Origin: a virus
DNA: 28,665 nucleotides
Strand: one strand, 5' to 3'
IMG/VR virus record: IMGVR_UViG_3300030117_000699
Span: 1-28,665 of that record
The position numbers and the translations under genes were made by a program. Below the pieces are notes generated by a model. The model was not told where the DNA came from and ran no database searches. It saw nothing but the letters and a program-made list of their open reading frames with translations. Below are positions 12,498-22,200 of the stretch, piece after piece. The stretch's first letter is position 1, and each line of letters opens with the position of its first letter.

Positions 12498-15017
12498 ATG
12501 GATATAAAACAACAAACTAAGAATGTAGCAGCACAAGGTCGTTTTGGCGATTCTATGTTACTTCATGTTAATCCTGCAGAAGTTAAAGGATTAGCATCTT
12601 CTATGCCTATAACAATAAATCCAGAAACAGGACAGCCAGAAGCTTTCTTACCTTTTTTAGCACCTATGTTAGGTTCATTACTTGGTAGTACTTTTTTAAC
12701 AGGTGCAGGAGCTGGAGCATTAGGTGGTTTAATAGGTGCTAAAGGATTATCTGCAGCAGCAGCAGCAGGTATAGGAGCAGGTTTAGCTACTTATGCACAA
12801 ACAGGTGGTTCTGGAAGTAAAGCATTATTATCAGGACTTACAGCAGGATTAGGAACAAAAGCTTTAGGTACACAAGCACAAGCTGTTGACCCAAGTATTG
12901 TAGCAAGAGATACAGGAGCAGCAGAATCTTTAAAAACAATATTTACACAACCTGAAGTTTTAGCATCAGAAGGAGTTAAAGCAGCTAATCCATTTGATTT
13001 AGGAGTTAAAAGTTTAGGTAGTGCAGCAATGACTCCTAGTGGTATGGCAGCAGCAACTACAGCAGGTACTGGAGCTGTAATACAATCACAAGAAGAGTTT
13101 GAAAGAGAAATGGCTCAACTTGCAGAAGATGAAGAAGAGCGTAAAAAAAGAATGTATGAAATGTATCCTGAACAAATACCTGTAGCTAGTGGTGGTAAAA
13201 TAGGATTTCAAAGAGGTAGAAATACTTATGACCCAAGATATGACCCAAGAGAAAGTATAGATTTTAATCCTAATTTAGGAAATAATTTAACAGGTCAATA
13301 TCAATTACCTGCTCGTAGGATAGCAAGACCTATACCAAGAGGATTTATGCCAGGTTTTCAACCTGAGTTTTCTTATTTTGAATCAATAAATCCAACTGCA
13401 ACTGGTTTAGGTTTTGGTCAAACTGCAGCTGATACAGATATAGGATTTGATGTTTTTCCATCAGCTAGAAGGGGTCGTGGATTTTTTGGTGGACGACCTC
13501 GATTACCTTTGCCTAGACCTATACAACCACCTATAGGTGGAGGATTTTTTGGAAGAAGGAGACCACCTATGTTTGCAGGTTATGGTAATCCATTTATGCA
13601 ATCACCTACTTATCAAGGATTTTATGGTGCACCACAAATGCAACAAATGTTAAATCCATATGCTAGATTTGTACAACAACCTATGCCATTTCCAGGTTTT
13701 TATGGTAGACCAACACCTCCACCATTTATGGGAGGACCAGGATATGGTCCACAACCAGACCCAGTTCCTGACCCTACACCTCCAGTAGTTGACCCTGTGC
13801 CTACACCTCCAATAACTGGACCAACACCTCCAAAAAAAGGTGGACCTACTCCTATAGAACCTATAGAACCTCCAGATGATTTTGTAAAACCTGAACCTAT
13901 TCCTTTACCACCAAGACCTCCAGATGGTAGACCTGTTGAACTACCTAGACCACCATATAGACCACCATATAGACCTGAGCCTGAGCCTATTGATATACCT
14001 ATGCCTATTAGACCTAGACCTGAGCCTATTGAACCTGAGCCTATTGATATAGTAAATCCAGTACCTCCTAAATTTTTTCCACCTGGATTTGTAAAACCAC
14101 CATTTAGGGGTAGACCTATAAAACCACCATCTATAGGTGGACCAGGTGGCGGTAATTTTATATCTGAACCAGAACCAGTAGCACCACCACCAAATATAAC
14201 AATACCTATTGAAGGTGGAGCAGATGTAACAATACCTGACTTTACTAGACCTCAACCTCCTAGAGAATTGTCTGCTTTTGCAGAACCTTCATATACAACT
14301 GGTACATCTGAATTAATGGATAGAATGTTTCCAAGTGGTAGACCTGGACCTATAGCACCACCAAATATGCCAGTCAATAAAGGACCAAGACCAATAAATG
14401 TACAACCACAACTACCTCAAACAGGAGGTATTTTTGGAGCACCAATGTTTGAAGATGGTGGAGATACTAATGTAGAAGTAGATAAATTACCTGAAGGTTT
14501 AAAAGCTATGTATGATTCTGGACCAAAAGGTAGAGAGGGTGTAGAAAAAATTGCAGCTAAGACTGATAAGTTTCAAGAAGGCGGTCCTACAGGTGATATG
14601 ATGCAAGACCCTATAGTTCAAGAAACCATACAGTTTATTCTTGGTGAAACAGATAATAGTGATGTTGTTAATGAGTTTATTGTTAAATATGGACAAGAAC
14701 AATTTATGATGTTAAGAAATATGATACTTGCACAAGCTGCAGGTAATTCAGATGTACAAACTGAAGGATTAATACAAGGCACAGGTAGAAGTGGTATGGC
14801 TGATGATTTACCTATGAATATAGGAGACAAACCAATAGCTGCTGTATCACAAGATGAATATATTATTCCTGCAGATGTTGTATCTATGTTAGGTGATGGT
14901 AGTTCTGATGCAGGTTCTAAACAATTAGATAGTATGTTAGATAGAATTAGAATGACTAAAACTGGTAATAAAACACAAGCAAAACCAATAAATCCAAATA
15001 AGGTATTACCAGCATGA
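12498..15017 (+). CDS. large internal/structural virion protein with Gly/Ala and Pro-rich regions, 839 aa
   Basis: Three zones. First, residues about 50-125 form a Gly/Ala-rich hydrophobic stretch (LLGSTFLTGAGAGALGGLIG onward), suited to membrane insertion like podophage ejection proteins. Second, about 400-575 is a strongly Pro-rich, probably extended region with repeated PEPI elements. Third, the C-terminus has a compact block (AAVSQDEYIIPADVVSMLGD, GSSDAGSKQLDSMLDRIRMT) seen in marine podophage virion proteins. Two Gly-Gly motifs (VASGGKIGFQRG, KFQEGGPTG) recur in neighbouring proteins. Probable ejected or tail-associated protein; no enzyme motif seen. The stop overlaps the next start (ATGA). 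Confidence 0.65.
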   Translation: MDIKQQTKNVAAQGRFGDSMLLHVNPAEVKGLASSMPITINPETGQPEAFLPFLAPMLGSLLGSTFLTGAGAGALGGLIGAKGLSAAAAAGIGAGLATYAQTGGSGSKALLSGLTAGLGTKALGTQAQAVDPSIVARDTGAAESLKTIFTQPEVLASEGVKAANPFDLGVKSLGSAAMTPSGMAAATTAGTGAVIQSQEEFEREMAQLAEDEEERKKRMYEMYPEQIPVASGGKIGFQRGRNTYDPRYDPRESIDFNPNLGNNLTGQYQLPARRIARPIPRGFMPGFQPEFSYFESINPTATGLGFGQTAADTDIGFDVFPSARRGRGFFGGRPRLPLPRPIQPPIGGGFFGRRRPPMFAGYGNPFMQSPTYQGFYGAPQMQQMLNPYARFVQQPMPFPGFYGRPTPPPFMGGPGYGPQPDPVPDPTPPVVDPVPTPPITGPTPPKKGGPTPIEPIEPPDDFVKPEPIPLPPRPPDGRPVELPRPPYRPPYRPEPEPIDIPMPIRPRPEPIEPEPIDIVNPVPPKFFPPGFVKPPFRGRPIKPPSIGGPGGGNFISEPEPVAPPPNITIPIEGGADVTIPDFTRPQPPRELSAFAEPSYTTGTSELMDRMFPSGRPGPIAPPNMPVNKGPRPINVQPQLPQTGGIFGAPMFEDGGDTNVEVDKLPEGLKAMYDSGPKGREGVEKIAAKTDKFQEGGPTGDMMQDPIVQETIQFILGETDNSDVVNEFIVKYGQEQFMMLRNMILAQAAGNSDVQTEGLIQGTGRSGMADDLPMNIGDKPIAAVSQDEYIIPADVVSMLGDGSSDAGSKQLDSMLDRIRMTKTGNKTQAKPINPNKVLPA
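13695..14225 (+). repeat. Pro-rich low-complexity coding repeats
   Basis: In-frame run of Pro-Glu-Pro-Ile, Pro-Pro-Tyr-Arg and Asp-Pro-x-Pro-type elements, for example PYRPPYRPEPEPIDIPMP and PRPEPIEPEPIDI. The DNA shows short direct repeats of CCTGAGCCTATTGA around 13970-14050. Likely a rigid extended linker between the N- and C-terminal parts of the virion protein. Boundaries approximate. Confidence 0.7.
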
Positions 15018-15487
15018 ATCAAGTAGCAGAAAAAATAAAAACAAAAGAAGAGTTTGATATATCTTTAGTGCCAAATGACCAAATAACTTTAGTATGGGAT
15101 GATTGTGAAAAATTTTTACAAAAATCTTGTAATCGTTCTAATGGAAGAGTAACAACAAAAGATATATTTTATGACTGTATTAATAATGTATGTTCTTTAT
15201 GGATTATATTTGATACAGATAATTTAAAGATAACTGGATGTGCTATTACAAAAATAAGTCAATATCCTACAGGTAAAAGAATGTTAAATATTGACCATGT
15301 TGCAGGTAAAAAAATGAATAACTGGGCAGATAGAGGATTAGAAGTTATATACAAATGGGCAAAAGCAAATGATTGTTCAGGTATAGAAGGTATTGGACGA
15401 GAAGGTTTTTGGAACTGGATTAAAATGAAAGATAGTTGGAAAAAAACATCAATATTCTTTGAATATGAATTTGAGGACAGTAAATAA
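15014..15487 (+). CDS. GNAT-like protein in the virion gene block, 157 aa
   Basis: The pattern suggests a GNAT (acyltransferase) fold: an internal beta-hairpin (NVCSLWIIFDTDNLKITGCA), a strand ending in a gate-like segment (RMLNIDHVAGKKMNNWADRG), then a helix and strand (YKWAKANDCSGIEGIGREGF) and an aromatic C-terminus. Podophage virion loci often carry a GNAT-like gene beside internal proteins. A clear acetyl-CoA-binding (R/Q)xxGx(G/A) loop is not obvious, so it may be non-catalytic. Overlaps the upstream stop by 4 bases (ATGA) and the downstream start by 1. Confidence 0.6.
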   Translation: MNQVAEKIKTKEEFDISLVPNDQITLVWDDCEKFLQKSCNRSNGRVTTKDIFYDCINNVCSLWIIFDTDNLKITGCAITKISQYPTGKRMLNIDHVAGKKMNNWADRGLEVIYKWAKANDCSGIEGIGREGFWNWIKMKDSWKKTSIFFEYEFEDSK

Positions 15488-17160
15488 TGGGCGGTAGAAG
15501 TAGAAGTGCACCAGCACAACCAACAGAAACAAGAGTAACTCAAACTGATTTACCAGAATATGTACAACCTTATTTTGAGAGATTACTCAAAAGAGGAGAA
15601 GCTGAATCTAATCAACCATATACTCCTTATGGTGGCGAAAGAATAGCTTATTTTTCACCTGATGAACTAACTTCACAGGCTATGACTAGAGGTTATGCTC
15701 AATCAGGCACACCTTTAGAATTTCAACTAGCATCTCAAAGAGCTGCTATGTTAGGTGGACCATATGGTTCAGATTATCAAGCAGGTTTAGTGGGTCCTGG
15801 TTATCAAGCTGGTCAACAAAGAGAAGGTTATGATGCACAAACTTATCAACCAGGTTATCAAGCAGGTTTAGTAGGTTCTGGTTATCAAGCAAGAGATTTA
15901 GGTCTAGGATTTGGAGCCAGTGGTATACAATCTGGATATCAACCAATAGATACTTTTTCTACTTATAATCCATTTACAAGACAATCACAATATACTGCAG
16001 GTGATGTAGGAGAACAATTTACACCTTTAAGTTATGAAGAAAATATACAAAGGTTTATGTCTCCATTTCAACAAAATGTTATAGATATACAAAAAAGAGA
16101 AGCAGCAAGACAATCAGAAATGATGGGTGATAAAACTGCTGATGCTGCAGTTAGGTCTGGTGGTTTAGGTGGATATCGTGAAGCTATATTACAAGCAGAA
16201 CGAGAAAGAAATTTATCACAACAACTTGATGATATACAAGCTAAAGGTAGTCAAGCAGGTTTTCAATCAGCTCAACAACAATTAGCTGCTGAAAGAGCAT
16301 CACAATTAGGAGCAGCACAATTTGGTTTACAACAATTTACTGCTAGTGAAAGAGCACAACAAGCACAAGAATCATTAGACCAAAGAGCATTTGATGCAGG
16401 TGAAAGAGCTAGACAAGAAGCAGCTAAGTTAGGATTAACAGCTAATCAACAAAATCAAGCAGCTAGACAAGCAGCAGAAAAATTTAGACAATCTGCATTT
16501 GCACAAACAGAACAATCAAGACAAGCACAAGAAAAGTTTAGACAATCTGCGTTTACAGCAGGAGAACAAGCTAGACAACAAGCTGCTAAATTAGGATTAA
16601 CTGCTGCACAGCAAAATGAAGCAGCACGACAAGCAGAAGAAAAATTTATGCAGAGTGGATTTGGATTAACTGAAAGTTCATTCCAAAAACAAGCAGAAAT
16701 AGATTTAGCAAGATATCAAGCTGGAGAAGCAGCAAGACAACAAGCAGCTAAACTTGGTCTTACAGCAGCACAACAAAATGAAGCTGCTAGACAAGCACAA
16801 GAAAAATTTAATCAGTCAGCTTTTGATATGTCTCAAAGATTTGGTCTAGCTTCTATAGATGCTTTAAGAGATGTTGGTGGAGATATACAAGATGATGTAA
16901 GACAAAGAATAGGTGCATTAACAGGTATAGGACAACAACAAAGAGCAATGCAACAAGCATCTTTAGATATGGGTTATCAAGACTTTTTAAGACAACAAGG
17001 ATTTACTCAACAACAACTAGGTTTCTTAGGTGGATTATTAAGAGGTGTACCTGTACAACCACAACAACAAATAAGTACCTATCAACAACAACCAGGATTA
17101 TTTCAAACCGCATTAGGAGCAGGATTAAGCGGACTGGGTTTATATAGAGGATTATCATAA
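15487..17160 (+). CDS. internal virion protein with 54-residue helical repeats, 557 aa
   Basis: An N-terminal segment (about 1-90, including YVQPYFERLLKRGEAESNQP) precedes a GYQAG-type glycine/tyrosine repeat (about 96-140). After a further linker comes a very Gln/Ala-rich helical domain (about 190-450) with three copies of a 29-residue core, ARQxAAKLGLTAxQQNxAAR onward, at residues 308, 362 and 416, exactly 54 residues apart. The C-terminus is Gln-rich and hydrophobic (LGFLGGLLRG). No enzymatic motif. Long helical Gln/Ala-rich proteins of podophages are often ejected with the DNA and form part of a trans-envelope channel; that role is inferred from location and composition. Overlaps both neighbours by 1 base. 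Confidence 0.68.
   Translation: MGGRSRSAPAQPTETRVTQTDLPEYVQPYFERLLKRGEAESNQPYTPYGGERIAYFSPDELTSQAMTRGYAQSGTPLEFQLASQRAAMLGGPYGSDYQAGLVGPGYQAGQQREGYDAQTYQPGYQAGLVGSGYQARDLGLGFGASGIQSGYQPIDTFSTYNPFTRQSQYTAGDVGEQFTPLSYEENIQRFMSPFQQNVIDIQKREAARQSEMMGDKTADAAVRSGGLGGYREAILQAERERNLSQQLDDIQAKGSQAGFQSAQQQLAAERASQLGAAQFGLQQFTASERAQQAQESLDQRAFDAGERARQEAAKLGLTANQQNQAARQAAEKFRQSAFAQTEQSRQAQEKFRQSAFTAGEQARQQAAKLGLTAAQQNEAARQAEEKFMQSGFGLTESSFQKQAEIDLARYQAGEAARQQAAKLGLTAAQQNEAARQAQEKFNQSAFDMSQRFGLASIDALRDVGGDIQDDVRQRIGALTGIGQQQRAMQQASLDMGYQDFLRQQGFTQQQLGFLGGLLRGVPVQPQQQISTYQQQPGLFQTALGAGLSGLGLYRGLS
15775..15894 (+). repeat. direct repeat encoding YQAGLVGxGYQA
   Basis: Two near-identical 39-base copies, 15775-15813 and 15856-15894, are 81 bases apart and encode YQAGLVGPGYQAG and YQAGLVGSGYQAR. 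Additional single GYxAx and PGYQ elements lie between them. The copies differ at only a few positions, indicating a recent duplication. Confidence 0.8.
16408..16818 (+). repeat. three tandem 162-bp coding repeats
   Basis: An 87-base core encoding ARQ(E/Q)AAKLGLTAxQQN(Q/E)AAR followed by QAxEKFxQS is present at 16408-16494, 16570-16656 and 16732-16818, a constant period of 162 bases (54 codons). The bases between cores are more diverged but keep a half-unit, (R/A)QAQExxxQxAF. Synonymous differences between copies show that the protein sequence, not the DNA, has been conserved. Confidence 0.9.
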
Positions 17161-19259
17161 TGGCAAACTTAGTAGAATTATCAAATGATTTAGAGTTTGT
17201 TCCTAAAGAACAATTAATACAAATGTCGCAAGACCCAAACTCTACTTTTCCACCTTATTTAGTATTAGCCGAAATACAAAGAAGAACACAAATGGAAAAA
17301 ATGTATGATGCTCAACAACCTAAACCACAAACATCTGTGGCTGAAGAGTTAGTAGCAGAATTTGCAGGTAGTCCATCTGGTTTAGGAGCTATGGCTCAGT
17401 CATCTGATTTACAACAAGCTTTCCCATCTGGTGATATGAGTAACATGGCTCCGCCTTCTCCTATGCAAATGATGGCTAGTGGTGGTAGAACTGGTTATCA
17501 AGCAGGTAGTTTAACAAGTCAAACAATAGCAGAAGCTAATGCTTTGGGTATTGATATTACGAATTTATCTGATGAAGAAATTATAAGACAAATTAATTTA
17601 TCTAATGAAAAAAGAAGAAAAGATATGTTATTAGGAATGACACCTAATTTAAATGAATCACCTATTACACAACCTTTACCTACTTCTCCTGAAGATTTAT
17701 TAAATTTACCACCGATACCAGCAGGAATACAAGCTCAAATAGATGAAGCAAAAAAACCAAGTAGATTTGATGAATTTATAGAGGGAGGTACACAATTCTT
17801 TTTTGGAGACCCAAGACCAGATGCAAGATTTCCAACACTTGCTAGAGCTACAGATGAACCAACTGATTTTTTAAGTTTAATTCCAGGAGCAGTAGGAGGT
17901 TTAAAATTAGGTGCAAGTGGTCTTAAAGCCCTTATACAAAAAGGTAAAGCATTTAAACAATCAGATAAATTAGATGATATTATAGACTTTAGTAAAGTAA
18001 AACCTCAAATTAATCAAGCTGATAATATTTTACCTCCAGTACCTAGAACAGGAGGTACACCACCAACGAGTGGACCAACAGTAGGACCAATAAGACCTTC
18101 AGGTACAAGTTTAGTTCCACAAACAGGTACAAGCTTAGTTCCACAAGGAGGTCCTTTAGCAGTTATACCTAAAGTTACAAAAGAATCTAAAGGTCTTATA
18201 AATAGAGCTATAGACTTTTTAAAAAATAATAAAACAGCAGCAGGTATATTAGGCATTGGTGGAATAACAACAGCATATAGTTTAATGGACGATGCTGATA
18301 TTAATACTGATGATACTGGTGATGATGATAGTGGACCAAAAACTAAAGAAATTAAACGAGTAATGGACCCATTAGATTTAGCTAAACTAGGTGGTATTAT
18401 TATGGGTGCCAGAAATACAAGTGAACTTGGTCAAGGTATTACTGCATTAGCTGGTGATATACAAGAAAGAAGATATAAAGAAAAAGTATTAGATAGTAAA
18501 CAAGCACAAGAATTAATAAATAGATTAAATGCTATTACTAAAGCTATAGAAAATGCTGATACAACTTCACCAGAATATGCAAATCTAGTACAAGCACAAA
18601 ATGCAACTATTGAACAAATAAATGCTTTATATGGCATACAAGGTACTGATTTTGCAGAATTGCTTGATTCAGTTACTGTAAAAAAAAAAGTTAAATCAGA
18701 TACAGAATCAAAAGGTATAGGAGGTGCATTAAAAGATACTTTTTTTAAACTAAATCCTCTTCTTGATGTTGGTTCAAAACTTTTACAAAATAAAAAAAAT
18801 AATCAATTAACACCAAATCCAAATGATGAAGGTTATGCTAGTAAAGAATTTCTTACTGGAGACCCTTTTATAGATAATATAATAAGAATAGAAAGTAGTG
18901 GTAGAGATGTTGTAAATAGCACTACAGGAGCTACAGGTCCAATGCAAGTTTTACCTAGTACTCTTCAAAACCCTGGTTATAATATTGAACCTGCTAAAAA
19001 TGATTCTGTTGAAGAAAAAATTAGAGTTGGTGAAGAATATTTTTATGCAATGGTAGATAAATACAATGGAGATATTCTACTTGGTACTTTAGCTTATAAT
19101 CTAGGTCCTGGTAATGTTGATACATGGTTAAATTCAGGAGGAGATATAAACACACTTAAATCAATTATGAGTAAAGATGGTAGACCAATAGGTAATGATG
19201 CTTATAATTATGTAGTAAAAGCATATGGACAAGATGCTGTAAATAGAAGATTAACTTAA
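17160..19259 (+). CDS. virion protein with C-terminal lytic transglycosylase (SLT) domain, 699 aa
   Basis: Likely an ejected or tail-associated peptidoglycan-degrading protein that opens the cell wall at entry. The C-terminal domain (about 565-690) has the SLT signature: IDNIIRIESSGRD with E578 as catalytic Glu, TGATGPMQVLPST, and TLAYNLGPGNVDTWL. The N-terminal part is helical and low-complexity, with ASGGRTGYQAG near residue 106, matching a motif in the upstream virion proteins. A central Pro/Gly/Thr region has two GTSLVPQ copies, followed by a hydrophobic stretch (AAGILGIGGITTAYSLM) of possible membrane-insertion type. Followed after 2 bases by the giant gene, typical of podophage internal protein order. 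Confidence 0.85.
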   Translation: MANLVELSNDLEFVPKEQLIQMSQDPNSTFPPYLVLAEIQRRTQMEKMYDAQQPKPQTSVAEELVAEFAGSPSGLGAMAQSSDLQQAFPSGDMSNMAPPSPMQMMASGGRTGYQAGSLTSQTIAEANALGIDITNLSDEEIIRQINLSNEKRRKDMLLGMTPNLNESPITQPLPTSPEDLLNLPPIPAGIQAQIDEAKKPSRFDEFIEGGTQFFFGDPRPDARFPTLARATDEPTDFLSLIPGAVGGLKLGASGLKALIQKGKAFKQSDKLDDIIDFSKVKPQINQADNILPPVPRTGGTPPTSGPTVGPIRPSGTSLVPQTGTSLVPQGGPLAVIPKVTKESKGLINRAIDFLKNNKTAAGILGIGGITTAYSLMDDADINTDDTGDDDSGPKTKEIKRVMDPLDLAKLGGIIMGARNTSELGQGITALAGDIQERRYKEKVLDSKQAQELINRLNAITKAIENADTTSPEYANLVQAQNATIEQINALYGIQGTDFAELLDSVTVKKKVKSDTESKGIGGALKDTFFKLNPLLDVGSKLLQNKKNNQLTPNPNDEGYASKEFLTGDPFIDNIIRIESSGRDVVNSTTGATGPMQVLPSTLQNPGYNIEPAKNDSVEEKIRVGEEYFYAMVDKYNGDILLGTLAYNLGPGNVDTWLNSGGDINTLKSIMSKDGRPIGNDAYNYVVKAYGQDAVNRRLT

Positions 19260-19261
19260 AT

Positions 19262-22200
19262 ATGAAAACTTTTACATTACCTGATGAAAGAGAATTAATA
19301 ATTCCTGATGACCCTAATCTTAGAGAACAAGTTGGTTATGCAATATCACAAATACCTGAATATGGTCCTGATGTAGCAAAAGAATATATGGAAGGCACAT
19401 TTTTAGGACAAGCTACAGAAGCATTTGCAGGTATTCCTAGAGGTATAGCTCAAACAACCCTTTCTGGATTAAGAGGTCCTGTTGAATTACTAGCACAAGA
19501 TTCATTAGGCGAAGGTCCATTAGTAAGACTTGCAGATAAAATGAAAGCTACAGAAGAAAAAGTAGCACAAAACATTGCAGGATATAGAGACCCTAGATAT
19601 GCAGATGCTTTTACTACTAAAGCTGGTCAAGCTTTTGGTTCAATAATACCTTTTGCTGGTTTAGGTGGTTTAGCTGGTCAAGGTGCAAAATATCTTCCAA
19701 TGATGAAACCTGGAACAAAAGGTTTTGGTAAAGTTAATCCTTTAAACTTTAATGCAAAATTTTTAAAATCTAAACCATTCTTATATCCAGCAGGTTTAGG
19801 TACATCTGTTTATATGTCTCAAAATGCAGATATGATGGATATTGCAGAAGAAGTATATGGAGAAGATAAACCAGGATTTTTTGCTGAAAATTTAAGCACA
19901 TTAACAGCAGGTGTTATTGGTGCATCAGAAGCATTACCTATATTTAATTTTTTTAGAAGCATACCTAAGAGTGCATTAAGAGATGCTCCAACATCTGCAA
20001 AAATATTTAATCATGCTAGAAACTTTACAGCAGGTGGTATTCAAGAGGGATTACAAGAAAGTACAGCAGGACTATTACAAGATTTAAATGCTAGAGGTTT
20101 TTATAGTGATGAACTGCCTATAGGTGATAGTTTATTTGATGACTTTACTGTAGGTGGTTTTGCTGGTGGTGTATTAAATACTGTTCTGCAAGGTTATGGT
20201 GGTAGAAGAGGTATAGCATCAGAATATAGAGCAGAAAAAGAAAAACGAGCAGAACAAAAAAAACAAGATTTATTAAAAACTAAAAAGTTTGATATAGCAC
20301 AACAACAAGGTGTTATAAATATAGCAGACCCAACATTAAATGATTCTGTAGAAGAACCTTTACTTCTTCCATTATTAGATAATATTCCTAAACCTGTAGA
20401 AGTCTCTACAGCACCCCAATTACAAATAAGAAAAAATCAAAATAATACTTTTTCTCTTATAGATAATAATCTAGGAGAAGTTAATTCTTTTACTAAAGAA
20501 GTAGATGCTATAAAAGAAAAAGAAAAATTATTAAAAGATTATGAGGTAAATCAAGAAGCACAAATATTAAATAACGATTTATATATATTAGGATTAAATA
20601 AAAGCCCACAGGCTTATGAATTAGGACAAACAGTTATAGATAATGATACTACTACTGCAAGTTTAAAAGAGATTGTGCCATATGATACATCATTAAAAAC
20701 TCCAGAAGCAATGCAAAAAGTTTTAATGGGCACTAATAAAAAATATAAAAATTTACCATTAAAAGAAAACTATACATTTGAAGAAGTAAAAAAAATATTA
20801 TCTAAAAAAGATTTTAATAATTTTATTACTGATACTTCTCAACAAGTTGCTAAAGTTTCTAGCAGTAAAAATATACCATCTGTAATAGAAAACAATAATA
20901 AAACAAATGTAACTATAGGAAGATTAAAAGAAATAGGTAATGCAAAAAATATTAATATAAATGTAAATAGTCCTGCATTTGAATATGCAGCAAAACGATG
21001 GACTGGTACATCTTCTTTTAAAGCAATGACAAAGCCTCAAAAAGAGTTATTACTTGCAAGAATACAATCTATACCAAGATTTAATACTAAAGTAGATTTT
21101 CCAAACCTACAACCTAGAATGTATTCTGCACAAGAAGTAGCAGATACAGTTACAAATCTAAAAAAAGATAATGTTTTATTTAATCAAAAAAGTTTAGGTA
21201 TGATGGGTATAAAAGACCCACAATTTTTTGAAGATTTAGTTTATAGCGGTAGAGCAGAAAAAGTTAAAGGTAACCAATATAAAATTGCAGATAATTTCCA
21301 AGAAAAAATAGATAGTAGAGCAGGAGCTTTTAATGAAACTACAGAAGAGTTTGTTAATAGACTTGTTACTGAAGGCAGATTATCACCAGAAGCAATATCA
21401 CAATTAGAACAAGAACAAAAAATTACAGAATCACAACAATTACCTCCTAAAGAAGAAGCACAAAAAACTATAGATTTTGCTGAATCTGTACAACAAGGTA
21501 AAACAAATAAATTTGCACAAGAGTTAAGAAAAAGATTAGCTAAAATAGGATTAAAAGAAACAGGTGTAGTTGTTAGTAATGACATATTATCTACAGGTGC
21601 ATTATTAGAAAAAACAGATGGTAGTATTGAATTTGTAGGTAGAAATGAAACTGTAGAAGGAGAATATGATAGAAATACAGATATTATATTTATATCTTTA
21701 AATGCTGTTAATCCTGATGGCAAAGCTACAGATGCTGAAATACAAAGAATATTAAATGAAGTATTAGACCATGAGTTAATTCATGCTCTTAGAGAAAAAG
21801 ATTTAATTACTGAAAAAGAATATGATTATCTAAAAAAACAAGTTAAGAAAAAAAGAGTTCCTAAATCCGTTGATGCTATTGCTTTTAATAAAAAAGAAAC
21901 TTATTACGATAGAGCTAAACGCATAAATCAACAAACTTTTCAAGAACAAGAACAAGCAACTCGTACTAAAGCACCTGTTTATTATAGTCCTGCTACAAAA
22001 GAAGAACTTTATACAGAAGAAGCTATTGCAGAAATGTATAGAAACAGAAGAGTTGAATCTCCTTTACCAGAAAAAGCAGAAGGTATATACAATAAAATTA
22101 TTGAATTTTTTGCTGAGGTTGGTGAATCATTGCGTATATCTGGTTTTGATAATGCAAATCAAATATTTGACCAAATTCAAGCTGGTAGAATTGGTAGGAG

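Noticed and set aside
13941-14255. 104-residue minus-strand frame rich in Trp, Tyr and Arg
   Set aside because: It is the reverse image of the Pro-rich repeat (CCA/CCT read as TGG/AGG), not a gene.
14618-15022. 134-residue minus-strand frame
   Set aside because: Antisense to the conserved C-terminus of the 839-residue virion protein, with no ribosome binding site or family pattern.
15775-16818. Repeats considered as a CRISPR array or non-coding satellite
   Set aside because: Copies stay in frame, differ mostly at synonymous positions, and spacers are not unique, so this is a protein repeat.
21241-21723. 160-residue open frame on the minus strand inside the giant gene
   Set aside because: Fully antisense to a well-supported coding region. 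The product is Ser/Leu/Asn/Cys-rich with no domain, as expected from reading AT-rich codons backwards.
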